Below, piece by piece: positions 42,538-50,013 of a DNA stretch of 64,000 nt. Origin of the DNA: DATIYF01 sp035517775 (GTDB taxonomy: Bacteria; Acidobacteriota; Terriglobia; Terriglobales; Acidobacteriaceae); contig DATIYF010000018.1 of assembly GCA_035517775.1 (NCBI GenBank), positions 1-64,000 on the forward strand, written 5' to 3'. The translations under genes and the position numbers were made by a program. The notes beneath the pieces are model-generated. The model did no database searches. It was not told the origin of the DNA and saw only the letters and a list, made by a program, of their open reading frames with translations. Within the stretch, counting starts at the first letter, position 1; each line of letters begins with the position of its first letter.

Positions 42538-43475
42538 TCCGATAAACCCGAGGTCTGCAAACTTCCGGCGCGTTCCAGCCGTGCGCGTGCCAGGCCGGCG
42601 AGAGCAGCCGTGAGCAGAGGAGAATCATTCAGCGATTCTGCGCGCCACAGCCGCATACCTTGCTTTTCCGCGAATTGCCGGAAGCCGATATCAATGTCGT
42701 AGAGCACTTCCACATGGTCGCAGAGGAATCCAATCGGCTGCACGAAGATACCGCCGTGGCCTTGCGCCCCGAGTCCGAGAATCGTTTCCTCCACCGTCGG
42801 CCCCAGCCAGGCTCCGCCCGACATGCCCTGGCTCTGAAAGGCAAATTTCCAGTCTGCCGGCGCCAGACCCGCCCCGTGCGCCACCAGCATTGCCGTCTCC
42901 TTGGCCTGAGCTTCATAGGGATCGCCCTCGGCGATAGTCCGCTGGGGCACGCTGTGGGCGGTGAAAATCACCGGCAGTTTCGTACCGGCCGCGGCACAGG
43001 CCGCGCTCCAGCCAGTACACAACCTCTCGGTGAAGGCTCTGATCAACAGAGGATGGTCGTGCCACTCCTCAACAAAATCGAAACGGAAGCCGAGGCCGCT
43101 CTGGCTCACCAGCGCCGCCCGGTAAAGGCCCACGCTGGTGCGGGAGTTCTGCGGCGCCAGGCAGATGGCGACGGCGTGCTCAATGCCGTCGCCGGTCATG
43201 GCCTTCACCGCCTCCGCAACGTAAGGCTTCCAATTTCTCATTCCGACATAAACCGGCAGTCCCAGTTCGCGCGCCAGCAGTTCTGCCTGTTTCAGAGTGA
43301 GCTCGGTGAGGGGCGAGCGGCCGATCAGTCCGTAGCGATGCTTGACCTCTTCGATGACCTGCGGCGGCATGGGCCTGCCGCCGGTCACCTGGCGCAGAAA
43401 TTCCGGAATCTCCTCCGCCGAGTCGGGGCTGCCATGGGCAAGCAGCAAGACGGCGACTTTGCGGCCGGAAGGCAT
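42534..43475 (-). CDS. hemH: Ferrochelatase
   Basis: 313 residues, inserting Fe2+ into porphyrin. N-terminal AVLLLAHGSPDSAEEIPEFL, MRNWKPYVAEAVKAM, the catalytic-site segment VIFTAHSVPQRTIAEG with the invariant His, and FAFQSQGMSGGAWLGPTVEE are visible. C-terminal region VQPIGFLCDHVEVLYDIDIGF supplies the acidic residues of the active site. The short length and lack of extra domains resemble monofunctional bacterial ferrochelatases. It is separated from hemE by four bases and overlaps hemY by four. Confidence 0.95.
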   Translation of the reverse strand: MPSGRKVAVLLLAHGSPDSAEEIPEFLRQVTGGRPMPPQVIEEVKHRYGLIGRSPLTELTLKQAELLARELGLPVYVGMRNWKPYVAEAVKAMTGDGIEHAVAICLAPQNSRTSVGLYRAALVSQSGLGFRFDFVEEWHDHPLLIRAFTERLCTGWSAACAAAGTKLPVIFTAHSVPQRTIAEGDPYEAQAKETAMLVAHGAGLAPADWKFAFQSQGMSGGAWLGPTVEETILGLGAQGHGGIFVQPIGFLCDHVEVLYDIDIGFRQFAEKQGMRLWRAESLNDSPLLTAALAGLARARLERAGSLQTSGLSE

Positions 43476-43479
43476 GCTC

Positions 43480-44547
43480 TTATTTTGCCAGAGGGCGGCC
43501 CGCCGTCGCGCCGTAGGCCGCGCTTCTCTGCTGAACGAAGGCAGCCAGAGCTTTCACGTTCTCCACTGGCGTTTCCGGCAAAATGCCGTGGCCCAGGTTG
43601 AAGATGTGACCGGGGCGGCCGCGCGCGCGGCGCAGAACGTCTTCTGCCCGGACCTCGATCTCCTTCCACGGAGCAAACAACAGCACGGGATCGAGGTTGC
43701 CCTGCACCGCGCCCGTTTCTCCAAGGCTGCGCCAGCCCTGGTCGAGTGGTACCCGCCAGTCCAGGCCTATTACATCTGCGCCGGTTTCTTTCATGGCCGG
43801 CAGCAGCGCGGTGGTCTCGGTGCCAAAATAGATGACCGGCGCCCCGCTCCTCTTCAGGCTTTCAATCAGAGCTTTGCTGTGCGACTGAACGTGCAGGCGA
43901 TAGTCTTCCACGCTCAGGCATCCCACCCAGCTGTCAAAGACCTGAATCACGTCGGCCCCCGCCTTCACTTGCGCGGCCGCGTACTCGGAAAGTACCGCCA
44001 CCAGCCGCCGCATCAATTCATCCCACACCACGGGCGCGGCGTACATCATTTTTTTGGTGTGAAGGTAATTCCTCGATCCGCCGCCTTCGATCATGTAACT
44101 GGCCAGAGTAAAAGGCGCTCCGCAGAAGCCGATCACGGGCAGGCGCGGGCCGAAATGCTGCGCCACCCGCCGCACCGCTTCAGAAACATATTCCAACTCG
44201 GCCGCCCGCCCGGTTTGCAGGCGCTGCACGTCTTCCGCGCTGCGCACCGGCTGTTCGATCACCGGGCCTTCGCCGGCTGCAAAATGAAAGGGAAGGCCCA
44301 TCACTTCGAGCGGAAGAAGAAGATCGGCAAAAATGATGGCCGCATCCACTCCGAGCGCCTCGGCCGCGGTGATGGTGACCTCTGCCGCCAGCTCAGGTTT
44401 TTTGCAGATTTCCAGCAGCGAATGCTGCTTGCGCACCGCGCGGTACTCGGCCATGTAGCGGCCCGCCTGCCGCATGAACCACACCGGCGTGCGCTCCACC
44501 GGAAGCGCGCGGCAGGCTCTCACGAACAGAGATTCAGGGGCAGACAT
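43480..44547 (-). CDS. hemE: Uroporphyrinogen decarboxylase
   Basis: 355 residues, converting uroporphyrinogen III to coproporphyrinogen III. Motifs: TPVWFMRQAGRYMAEYR with the conserved Arg and Gly residues, the substrate-binding DAAIIFADLLLPLEVMG, GFCGAPFTLASYMIEGGGS and VIGLDWRVPLDQGW. A TACATT box (minus strand, 44562-44557) ends nine bases before ATG 44547 without a Shine-Dalgarno. It is the first gene of the hem cluster. Upstream, the divergent region contains the PEP-CTERM gene's promoter. Confidence 0.96.
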   Translation of the reverse strand: MSAPESLFVRACRALPVERTPVWFMRQAGRYMAEYRAVRKQHSLLEICKKPELAAEVTITAAEALGVDAAIIFADLLLPLEVMGLPFHFAAGEGPVIEQPVRSAEDVQRLQTGRAAELEYVSEAVRRVAQHFGPRLPVIGFCGAPFTLASYMIEGGGSRNYLHTKKMMYAAPVVWDELMRRLVAVLSEYAAAQVKAGADVIQVFDSWVGCLSVEDYRLHVQSHSKALIESLKRSGAPVIYFGTETTALLPAMKETGADVIGLDWRVPLDQGWRSLGETGAVQGNLDPVLLFAPWKEIEVRAEDVLRRARGRPGHIFNLGHGILPETPVENVKALAAFVQQRSAAYGATAGRPLAK

Positions 44548-44680
44548 GAATTTCTAAATGTAGCATCTTGGCACCAGCTTCGCCCTTTGGCGCGCTCCCC
44601 ACAAGTTCCCTCCGCTGTGAAAATCTTTTCACCCGTGGCCCGCGGAAGCATCGCATTTCATTCACCTGCACGGAGTTTTC

Positions 44681-44696
44681 TGGCAGCGAAACTGCA
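44681..44696 (+). promoter_or_regulatory. Sigma-54 (RpoN)-like promoter upstream of the PEP-CTERM gene
   Basis: TGGCAGCGAAACTGCA matches the sigma-54 plan: GG (44682-44683) and GC (44694-44695) with exactly ten bases between, in the context TGGCA-N6-CTGCA (consensus TGGCAC-N5-TTGCA). Transcription would start near 44707, giving a leader of about 60 bases to the ATG at 44768. RpoN-dependent expression of PEP-CTERM genes with PrsK/PrsR regulators has been reported in other bacteria, which makes the placement notable. Confidence 0.55.
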
Positions 44697-44717
44697 CTTT
44701 TCTCCCCCGTACCACTG

Positions 44718-44736
44718 TTGCGGTCAGCGACCGCAA
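44718..44736 (+). promoter_or_regulatory. Perfect dyad in the leader of the PEP-CTERM gene
   Basis: TTGCGGTC-AGC-GACCGCAA is a perfect 8-bp inverted repeat with a three-base centre, about 30 bases before the PEP-CTERM start. In RNA it forms a short stable hairpin within the predicted leader. As DNA it could be an operator. An enhancer for a sigma-54 activator would normally lie farther upstream. Confidence 0.6.
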
Positions 44737-44767
44737 ACCGCAAGAAACTCTAACCCAGAGGAGAAAT

Positions 44768-44977
44768 ATGTCACTGAAGCGGTTATTCGTACTGGTAATC
44801 TCCTGCCTGGCGCTTTCGCTTTCCGCGATGGCGTATCCCTTTCCGCAGCACAATGGCGGTTGGGAAGGCCGGAGAGGCCGTCCTCCTGTTGCTATGCCAG
44901 AGCCATCTTCCATGGCCATGGCAGGCATGGGACTCGTCGGACTCATAGGAGCAATTCGGCGCAAGGCCCGCGGCTAA
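44768..44977 (+). CDS. Minimal PEP-CTERM sorting-domain protein
   Basis: 69 residues with GAGGAG six bases before ATG 44768. A signal peptide (RLFVLVISCLALSLSAMA) is followed by a mature segment of only about 20 residues (YPFPQHNGGWEGRRGRPP). A PEP-CTERM tail comes next: the motif MPEPSS, a hydrophobic stretch (MAMAGMGLVGLIGAI) and a basic end (RRKARG). Such tails are recognised by an exosortase (EpsH/XrtA) that anchors the protein to extracellular polysaccharide. It is extremely short for the class: almost no globular domain. No exosortase gene is in the window. A terminator follows at 45005. Confidence 0.82.
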   Translation: MSLKRLFVLVISCLALSLSAMAYPFPQHNGGWEGRRGRPPVAMPEPSSMAMAGMGLVGLIGAIRRKARG

Positions 44978-45004
44978 CCGGCCGGGGCTTCGTTGTCCTT
45001 AACC

Positions 45005-45034
45005 AAGCCGGGGCTCGCCGAGCTCCGGCTTTTT
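45005..45034 (+). terminator. Rho-independent terminator after the PEP-CTERM gene
   Basis: AAGCCGGGGCTCG (45005-45017) pairs with CGAGCTCCGGCTT (45019-45031) around a very tight loop, and the T-run continues through 45034 (CTTTTT). One G-T mismatch interrupts the stem. Strong, classical geometry for transcripts reading left to right. Confidence 0.8.
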
Positions 45035-45117
45035 CCTCTCCGCTGGCACCAAAAGAGTACCCTCGCGTCCCGCCGCATACCGCTTATCATCTTGAAAGAA
45101 TCGGTGGGAGGTTCGGT

Positions 45118-45348
45118 ATGGCGGCCAGCCAGGTAGTTCTATATTTCGACCGGGAAGAGGATGCTCTTCGCTTTACCCTCGCTGCCAGCTCAGTCATGTC
45201 GGAAGGCGAAATGCCGCGCCGCGAAGAAGCCGGGGCCAAAATCGCCCGCGAGATCCGCAAGGCTACGCGCATCACGGCGGAAGGTGCATTAAGCTCTGCC
45301 GAGACTTCCGAACCGGCCCTGTCCTCCTCGGGCGGGAAGTGCGCATAA
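45118..45348 (+). CDS. Small conserved-looking hypothetical protein
   Basis: 76 residues from ATG 45118, preceded by GGGAGG seven bases upstream. It is mostly helical and charged (FDREEDALRFTLAASSVMSE, then REEAGAKIAREIRKATRITAEG), ending in a Ser-rich tail with SSSGGKCA. No domain is recognised and there is no signal or membrane segment. It stands between two terminators (45005-45034 and about 45518-45557), so it is probably transcribed alone. The same frame is open far upstream, but that part is antisense to hemE and does not look like coding sequence. Confidence 0.65.
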   Translation: MAASQVVLYFDREEDALRFTLAASSVMSEGEMPRREEAGAKIAREIRKATRITAEGALSSAETSEPALSSSGGKCA

Positions 45349-45413
45349 GACCCGCGTCGGCTCCAAGCCATCCCCTCTCAGAAGTCAATGGCGATCTGGT
45401 TGAAAATTGCCTT

Positions 45414-45557
45414 CCCCCGGTTGTCCTACTCTCTGGCACACATGGGCCATTCTCAAGTTTCCGGGGGTAGCTTAGTCTCCTGATTGAGCAGTTCTGGGGG
45501 AGGGCTGTTCGACGAGCGTCCCGCGACTCTAACCGAGTCCGGGGCGTTTTCGTTTTG
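45414..45557 (+). ncRNA. Candidate structured RNA or 3' UTR ending in a terminator
   Basis: CCCCCGG (45414-45420) pairs with CCGGGGG (45461-45467) around a 40-base loop that itself contains GGC...GCC. A second imperfect hairpin follows (GCTTAGTCTCCTGATTGAGC, 45470-45489). The last element is a terminator-like hairpin, CGTCCCGCGACTC-TAACC-GAGTCCGGGGCG (45518-45546), followed by TTTTCGTTTT. Starting after the stop of the 76-residue gene, the stretch has no reading frame of its own. It may be the 3' UTR of that gene or an independent small RNA; I do not recognise a known family. Confidence 0.4.
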
Positions 45558-45635
45558 GGCGCAAAGAAGGTTTGGGCGCAGCGGTTTTTCGGGGACAGGC
45601 CGGAAACAGCAGGCAACTTAGGTGTTCCACAGCTC

Positions 45636-46604
45636 CTACGGAATCAACAGCAGCTTGCCTGTGGTTTTTCGCCCTTCCAGGTCGCGGTGGGCCTGTTGGG
45701 CCTCAGCTAAAGAATAGACGTGTTCAATGCGCAGCCTGAGTTTGCCCGCCAGCATCATGGTGAATACACTTCCGGAGCGCTCGAGCAGTTCCTCGCGGGT
45801 GGCGATGTAATCCCGCAAGGATGGCCGGGTAAGAAACAGCGACCCCTTCTCAGTCAGGACGATAGGATCAAAGGGCGGCACGGCGCCGCTCGCCCCGCCG
45901 AACAGCACCATCATCCCGCGCGGACGCAGCACGTTTAGTCCTTTTGCAAAAGTGCTTTTTCCCACCCCGTCATACACCGCATCCACGCCCCGGCCCCCCG
46001 TGAGCCGGCGGGTTTCGGCTTCGAAGTCGGCTTGCGTGTAGAAAATAATGTCATCGGCGCCGGCGGCCCGGGCCAGCGCGGCTTTCTCTTCGGTCGAAAC
46101 CGTGCCGATCACTCGCGCGCCCAGGTTATGCGCCATCTGGACCAACAACTGGCCCACGCCACCGGCCGCTGCGTGCACCAGCACCGTATCGCCCTTGTTG
46201 ATGGGGAAAGAGGAGTGCGTGAGGTACTGGGCGGTCATACCCTGGAGCATGGCGGCGGCGGCTTGGCGCTCACTGATGCCCGCAGGAATGGGAACCAGCC
46301 GCTCCTCCGGCACGCTTGCGTACTCGGCGTAAGAACCGGCAACGCCCGTCCAGGCGACACGATCTCCTGCCTTGAGAGACTTCACCTCAGAGCCCACCGC
46401 GCTCACTACTCCGGCGCCTTCCTGGCCCGCCACGAAGGGCAGAGCAGTCTTATAGCGGCCCTCGCGGTGATACACATCCACGAAGTTGACCCCAGCGGCT
46501 GAGACCTTGACCACGGCCTCATTCGGTTTGGCTCGCGGCGCGGGCCGGTCCGCCAGTTCAAGGACCTCAGGCCCTCCTGTGTGTTCGACTTGGATCGCTT
46601 TCAT
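45636..46604 (-). CDS. NAD(P)H:quinone oxidoreductase (zinc-free MDR family)
   Basis: 322 residues, medium-chain dehydrogenase/reductase of the QorA type, reducing quinones by NADPH. The catalytic domain starts MKAIQVEHTGGPEVLELAD and contains AAGVNFVDVYHREGRY and PFVAGQEGAGVVSAVGS. The nucleotide-binding domain has VLVHAAAGGVGQLLVQMAHNLG and FGGASGAVPPF. The zinc-ligand Cys/His of alcohol dehydrogenases are absent, as expected for quinone oxidoreductases. Length is typical. The start ATG 46604 has no clear promoter element; the stretch beyond it is intergenic. Confidence 0.9.
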   Translation of the reverse strand: MKAIQVEHTGGPEVLELADRPAPRAKPNEAVVKVSAAGVNFVDVYHREGRYKTALPFVAGQEGAGVVSAVGSEVKSLKAGDRVAWTGVAGSYAEYASVPEERLVPIPAGISERQAAAAMLQGMTAQYLTHSSFPINKGDTVLVHAAAGGVGQLLVQMAHNLGARVIGTVSTEEKAALARAAGADDIIFYTQADFEAETRRLTGGRGVDAVYDGVGKSTFAKGLNVLRPRGMMVLFGGASGAVPPFDPIVLTEKGSLFLTRPSLRDYIATREELLERSGSVFTMMLAGKLRLRIEHVYSLAEAQQAHRDLEGRKTTGKLLLIP

Positions 46605-47008
46605 GTCTGTTTGGATTCGCCGCCCGGGGCAATGATTCTAGTCTTCGGGGGGAAGTGGTCCAGCGTCGCCTTTTGCTGCTTTTCTCTCCCCGGGAGGAAT
46701 TCTGCGAACAAGCGCGCTATCCCGTTTCGGGAAAAGGCCGCATCCAAGTGTCGGGAGAGGCCCCATCCAGCGGTTCTGCGCCGGCAGATTGTTCCCATCG
46801 CCAAGTGATCAACAGGCATTGGCTACTGGTTTGCAGCAAATACCCTTGCCGCCAGTTGGGCGGGTGGAGTATCATGCGCGGCCTGTGCCGAAAGTAATGG
46901 CAATTCCACCATTTAGGCGATTGACCGTGCAAAACTGTGGAGAGTAGGATTTTAAAATCTGCTAATCAGGGGGCGCGCGCTTCGGCACGCTGTAAGTCGC
47001 AGAGAAAC
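46605..47008. promoter_or_regulatory. Intergenic region upstream of the lytic transglycosylase
   Basis: 404 bases. It holds TCCCGTTTCGGGA (46720-46732), the exact reverse complement of the core of the dyad at 18075-18087. A sigma-70-like promoter follows: TTGACC (46921-46926), 18 bases, TAGGAT (46945-46950), placing transcription near 46957 and a leader of about 50 bases before ATG 47009. A small hairpin (GCGCGCGCTTCGGCACGC, 46974-46991) is in the leader. No other gene is supported. Confidence 0.5.
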
Positions 47009-48913
47009 ATGAGGGTTACCAAGGTTCAGCTTCTGGCCACGCTGGCCATCATCACGGCCCTAGGCGCGACGGGATGCCAAAATGCCCACCCGGCCGCCAT
47101 GCTTCCGGCGCCGCAGGCAGCGGCTCCGGCACTGACTGCCAATTCCGGTCAAACGACTGCCGCAGAAAGCAAATCCAAGCCCGCTGAAGCCGCTCCGGCG
47201 GCGCCTAAGCCCGATCCTGTGGCGGCTTTAATCGCCGATGTGGAAAAGGAATACCAATCCGGGCAGACCAATCTGAAGGCCGGAAACACCGATGCCGCCA
47301 AGCAGAATTTTGACCGCGCCTTCCATCTGCTGACGGGCAGCCCTCTGGACGTGAAGTCGGATGTGCGCCTGCAGCATGAGATGGACCTGGTGGTCGAGGC
47401 CATGAAGCAGGTCGAAACCGACAACCAGCAGACCGATGATGCCGAGGCCCAGAAATCCGAGCCCGCCCCGATTGACGAAGCCAACGAAGCCACCGCCCCG
47501 GTGGATGCCAACGTAAAGGCCAAAGCCGAGGCCGAGGTCAAGGTCACGCGCTCCGATCTTCCGCTCATGATGACTGATCCGGTAGCCTCTTACATCAGCT
47601 ACTTTTCTGGCCGCGGCCGGCCCATCCTGGAGCGGGCTTTGATCCGCAGCGGACGCTATCGCAACATGATCGAGCACACCCTGGCGCAGGAGGGCGTTCC
47701 GCAGGACCTGATTTATTTGGCCCAGGCGGAATCAGGGTTTCATCCTCTGGCCCTTTCCCGGGCGGGCGCGCGCGGCATGTGGCAGTTTATGTCGAGCCGG
47801 GCTGCGGCGTACGGCCTGGAGCGCAATCGCTGGATAGACGAGCGCCAGGACCCGGAGAAATCCACCCAGGCCGCCGCCGAGCACCTCAAAGACCTGTACC
47901 AGGAGTTTGGCGACTGGTACCTGGCCATGGCCGCCTATAACTCCGGCCCTGGCGCAGTCCTGAGCGCGGTGAAGCGCACCGGCTACGCGGACTTCTGGGA
48001 GCTTTACAAGCGAAACGTCCTGCCTCGGGAAACACGCAACTACGTCCCCATCATTCTCGCCATGACGATTATGGCCAAGAATCCCGAGCAGTACGGCTTG
48101 ACCGGGTTGGCGCTGGATCAGCCGGTTCCCGACGATACGGTAAAGATTGACTATCCTGTAGATCTTCGCCTGGTGGCGCAATGTGTGGATACGACTCCGG
48201 AAGCGCTGCAGGACCTGAATCCCGAACTGTTGCGCTGGACCACCCCGGCGGATGGCCCCTTCGAACTGCACCTGCCGGCGGGCGCCAAAGATGAATATCT
48301 GACCTCAATCGCGCTGATTCCGCAGGGGATGCGGGTATGGTGGCGCTATCACAAGGTGCAGCCCGGCGAGACCCTGGCTTCTATTGCGCGCAGCTATCGC
48401 ACCACGCCCAAAGCGATTGCCGAAACCAACGATCTGGATACCGAAGCTGCGCTGCTGCCAGACACGCGGCTGGTGATTCCCATCAAACCGGGCCAGCATG
48501 CCATGTCTGAAGACGCCCGAACCTACGCCCGCCATCCCATTCGCTACCGGGTGCGGCGGGGCGACACGGTAGAAACCGTGGCCGACAACTTCAATGTTCC
48601 GCCGGCCATGGTGCGCCACTGGAACCGGCTGCGGGGCAATAGCTTACACGGGCGCCACGTTCTTTACATCCATCTACCCATCACCCCGGGCGCGCGTGAG
48701 GCCTGGGCGCCCAAGTCAACCCGCAAGGGCAATACCGAGAATACTTTACGTGCATCTTCCAGCACCATCGTGCGGCACAAGGTAAAGCGCGGCGAAACCC
48801 TCAGCTCGATTGCTTCCTCTCATCACACGACGGTGGAAGCCCTGAAGCGCGATAACAGCCTGTCGCGCTCGCTTCTGCGTCCGGGAATGATTCTGATTAT
48901 CCGCCCCGATTGA
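47009..48913 (+). CDS. mltD: Lipoprotein lytic transglycosylase with three LysM domains (MltD type)
   Basis: 634 residues from ATG 47009. Lipoprotein signal ending LGATGC (Cys23) places it in the outer membrane. An Ala/Pro-rich linker and a coiled region precede the SLT catalytic domain with AQAESGFHPLALSRAGARG (catalytic Glu241), GMWQFM and the AYNSGPGAV motif. Three C-terminal LysM repeats follow: YHKVQPGETLASIA, RYRVRRGDTVETVA and RHKVKRGETLSSIA, which bind peptidoglycan. The frame is open from 46937 (GTG), but the lipobox spacing argues for 47009. Product: cleavage of glycan strands to 1,6-anhydro-muropeptides. Confidence 0.92.
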   Translation: MRVTKVQLLATLAIITALGATGCQNAHPAAMLPAPQAAAPALTANSGQTTAAESKSKPAEAAPAAPKPDPVAALIADVEKEYQSGQTNLKAGNTDAAKQNFDRAFHLLTGSPLDVKSDVRLQHEMDLVVEAMKQVETDNQQTDDAEAQKSEPAPIDEANEATAPVDANVKAKAEAEVKVTRSDLPLMMTDPVASYISYFSGRGRPILERALIRSGRYRNMIEHTLAQEGVPQDLIYLAQAESGFHPLALSRAGARGMWQFMSSRAAAYGLERNRWIDERQDPEKSTQAAAEHLKDLYQEFGDWYLAMAAYNSGPGAVLSAVKRTGYADFWELYKRNVLPRETRNYVPIILAMTIMAKNPEQYGLTGLALDQPVPDDTVKIDYPVDLRLVAQCVDTTPEALQDLNPELLRWTTPADGPFELHLPAGAKDEYLTSIALIPQGMRVWWRYHKVQPGETLASIARSYRTTPKAIAETNDLDTEAALLPDTRLVIPIKPGQHAMSEDARTYARHPIRYRVRRGDTVETVADNFNVPPAMVRHWNRLRGNSLHGRHVLYIHLPITPGAREAWAPKSTRKGNTENTLRASSSTIVRHKVKRGETLSSIASSHHTTVEALKRDNSLSRSLLRPGMILIIRPD

Positions 48914-49046
48914 TTTCCAAGCCTTGACCAGTTGGAAGCGTGCCGCGGCACCGCAGCCCGATCCCGTTTCGCCCATCCAGTCAGTGTAAGATGCACAATA
49001 CTGCACGGAAACCAGAAGTGCTGCGCGCGGCCCGCTGGTTGTGCTG

Positions 49047-49055
49047 TGCTATAAT
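49047..49055 (+). promoter_or_regulatory. Extended -10 promoter for the H1-like gene
   Basis: TGC followed by TATAAT (49050-49055) is a perfect extended -10. Transcription from about 49062 gives a leader of about 105 bases ending in a strong ribosome-binding site (CAGGAGGAACC) before ATG 49169. No good -35 is present, as often with extended -10 elements. Confidence 0.65.
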
Positions 49056-49168
49056 CGCGCGCCGTTCGTGGAAACGGTTGCCGTGCAATTGGTCTTATTC
49101 TATTTCTGGCGCATCTCGCGCTTCAGGCAGCGCCCGGCTCTGCAGGCAGCCGGATTTCAGGAGGAACC

Positions 49169-49543
49169 ATGAGCTTTGAAGAGACCTTGTACCTTCGGGA
49201 TGATGAGATGGATGAGTTCGGTGATAGCGGCGCCTACAGCGATTCGCTAGAAGAAGACTTCGAGGAAGAAGAAGAGGAAGAAGAGGCGGAAATGCCCGCC
49301 ATGAGCGAGCCAGAGCCTGCTCCGGAGCCTCCCTCGGCGCCGCCCATGGGCGGAGGTGGGACTCCGAAACCGGCCGCGAAAAAGCCCGCGCGCAAAGCCG
49401 CCAGGAAACCGGCCAAGAAGAAGCCCGCGAAAAAGAAACCCGCCAAAAAGCCGGCGAAGAAAAAAGCAGCCAAAAAGGCCCCTAAGAAGAAGGCGGCGAA
49501 GAAAAAGCCCGCGCGCAAAGCCAAGAAGAAATCCCGCCGCTAG
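49169..49543 (+). CDS. Histone H1-like protein with an acidic N-terminal half
   Basis: 124 residues with a split charge layout. Residues 1-45 are acidic (EEDFEEEEEEEEAE and several Asp), residues 46-68 are Pro/Gly-rich (MGGGGTPKPAA), and residues 69-124 are a repeated Lys/Ala/Pro tail (AAKKPARKAARKPAKKKPAK type) like the C-terminal tail of eukaryotic linker histone H1 and bacterial HctB/AlgR3-like proteins. It probably binds and compacts DNA or RNA through the tail; the acidic half may mask this or bind other proteins. A strong ribosome-binding site (AGGAGGA) precedes ATG. It is followed by a palindrome at 49560-49582. Confidence 0.82.
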   Translation: MSFEETLYLRDDEMDEFGDSGAYSDSLEEDFEEEEEEEEAEMPAMSEPEPAPEPPSAPPMGGGGTPKPAAKKPARKAARKPAKKKPAKKKPAKKPAKKKAAKKAPKKKAAKKKPARKAKKKSRR

Positions 49544-49559
49544 CAGCATTTCTCGATGA

Positions 49560-49582
49560 GGGACGAGGCTGAGCCTCGTCCC
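49560..49582. repeat. Perfect 10-bp inverted repeat (GGGACGAGGC-TGA-GCCTCGTCCC)
   Basis: Arms 49560-49569 and 49573-49582 are exact complements around a three-base loop. It is not followed by a T-run. It sits 17 bases after the H1-like gene and 30 before the stop of the convergent gene, so it can act as a hairpin for either transcript. It resembles in style the 22-bp palindrome at 23897 and 52846, a kind of dispersed repeat I associate with acidobacterial genomes. Confidence 0.75.
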
Positions 49583-49611
49583 CTTCTCTGCACGCTCGCG
49601 CTGAGAGCACG

Positions 49612-49869
49612 CTACCTCTTTCCGGCGACGGCCTCCAGGCACTTGCCATAGAGCTGCAGCAGATGAGTGGCGTACTCATCGGGCTTGGAGGCCGGGCCAC
49701 CGCCCTGAAAGCCCACGCCGGCGGAAACGGTCTTGCCGTAGCCGGTGGTCATGGCGATGAATTTCATCAGATCGAGAGCAATGTCTTCGTCGCGGCGCGC
49801 ACCGGCGCCTGGCACTTCCATGAATGCCTCCTTGGCAGGAACCATGATGCTGGGAATCTCGTCATCCAT
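49612..49869 (-). CDS. Small conserved-looking hypothetical protein
   Basis: 85 residues from ATG 49869 (ATG 49887 would add six). It contains DDEIPSIMVPAKEAFMEVP, a basic-acidic loop GARRDEDIALDLMKFIAMTTGYG and a helical C terminus (YATHLLQLYGKCLEAVAGKR). It is probably cytoplasmic; no motif is known to me. Minus strand, convergent with the H1-like gene and divergent from polA. Sequences of this size and composition recur in acidobacterial genomes, but no function is known. Confidence 0.6.
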   Translation of the reverse strand: MDDEIPSIMVPAKEAFMEVPGAGARRDEDIALDLMKFIAMTTGYGKTVSAGVGFQGGGPASKPDEYATHLLQLYGKCLEAVAGKR

Positions 49870-50013
49870 TGGTACAGCAAAAATCATAGCAGCTTAGGCT
49901 TTTCATCGCAGGTTGCCGACTTCAAGACCGGGCAGCCACCAAGGGCGCAGGGAACCAGGCGCGGTGCAAGGCCACATGCCGAGCCGCGGACGAACGCCTG
50001 CTAAACTTAAGGC

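Noticed and set aside
43342..45348. 668-residue open frame on the + strand
   Set aside because: Mostly antisense to hemH/hemE; only the last part, from ATG 45118, has its own ribosome-binding site and was kept as a separate small gene.
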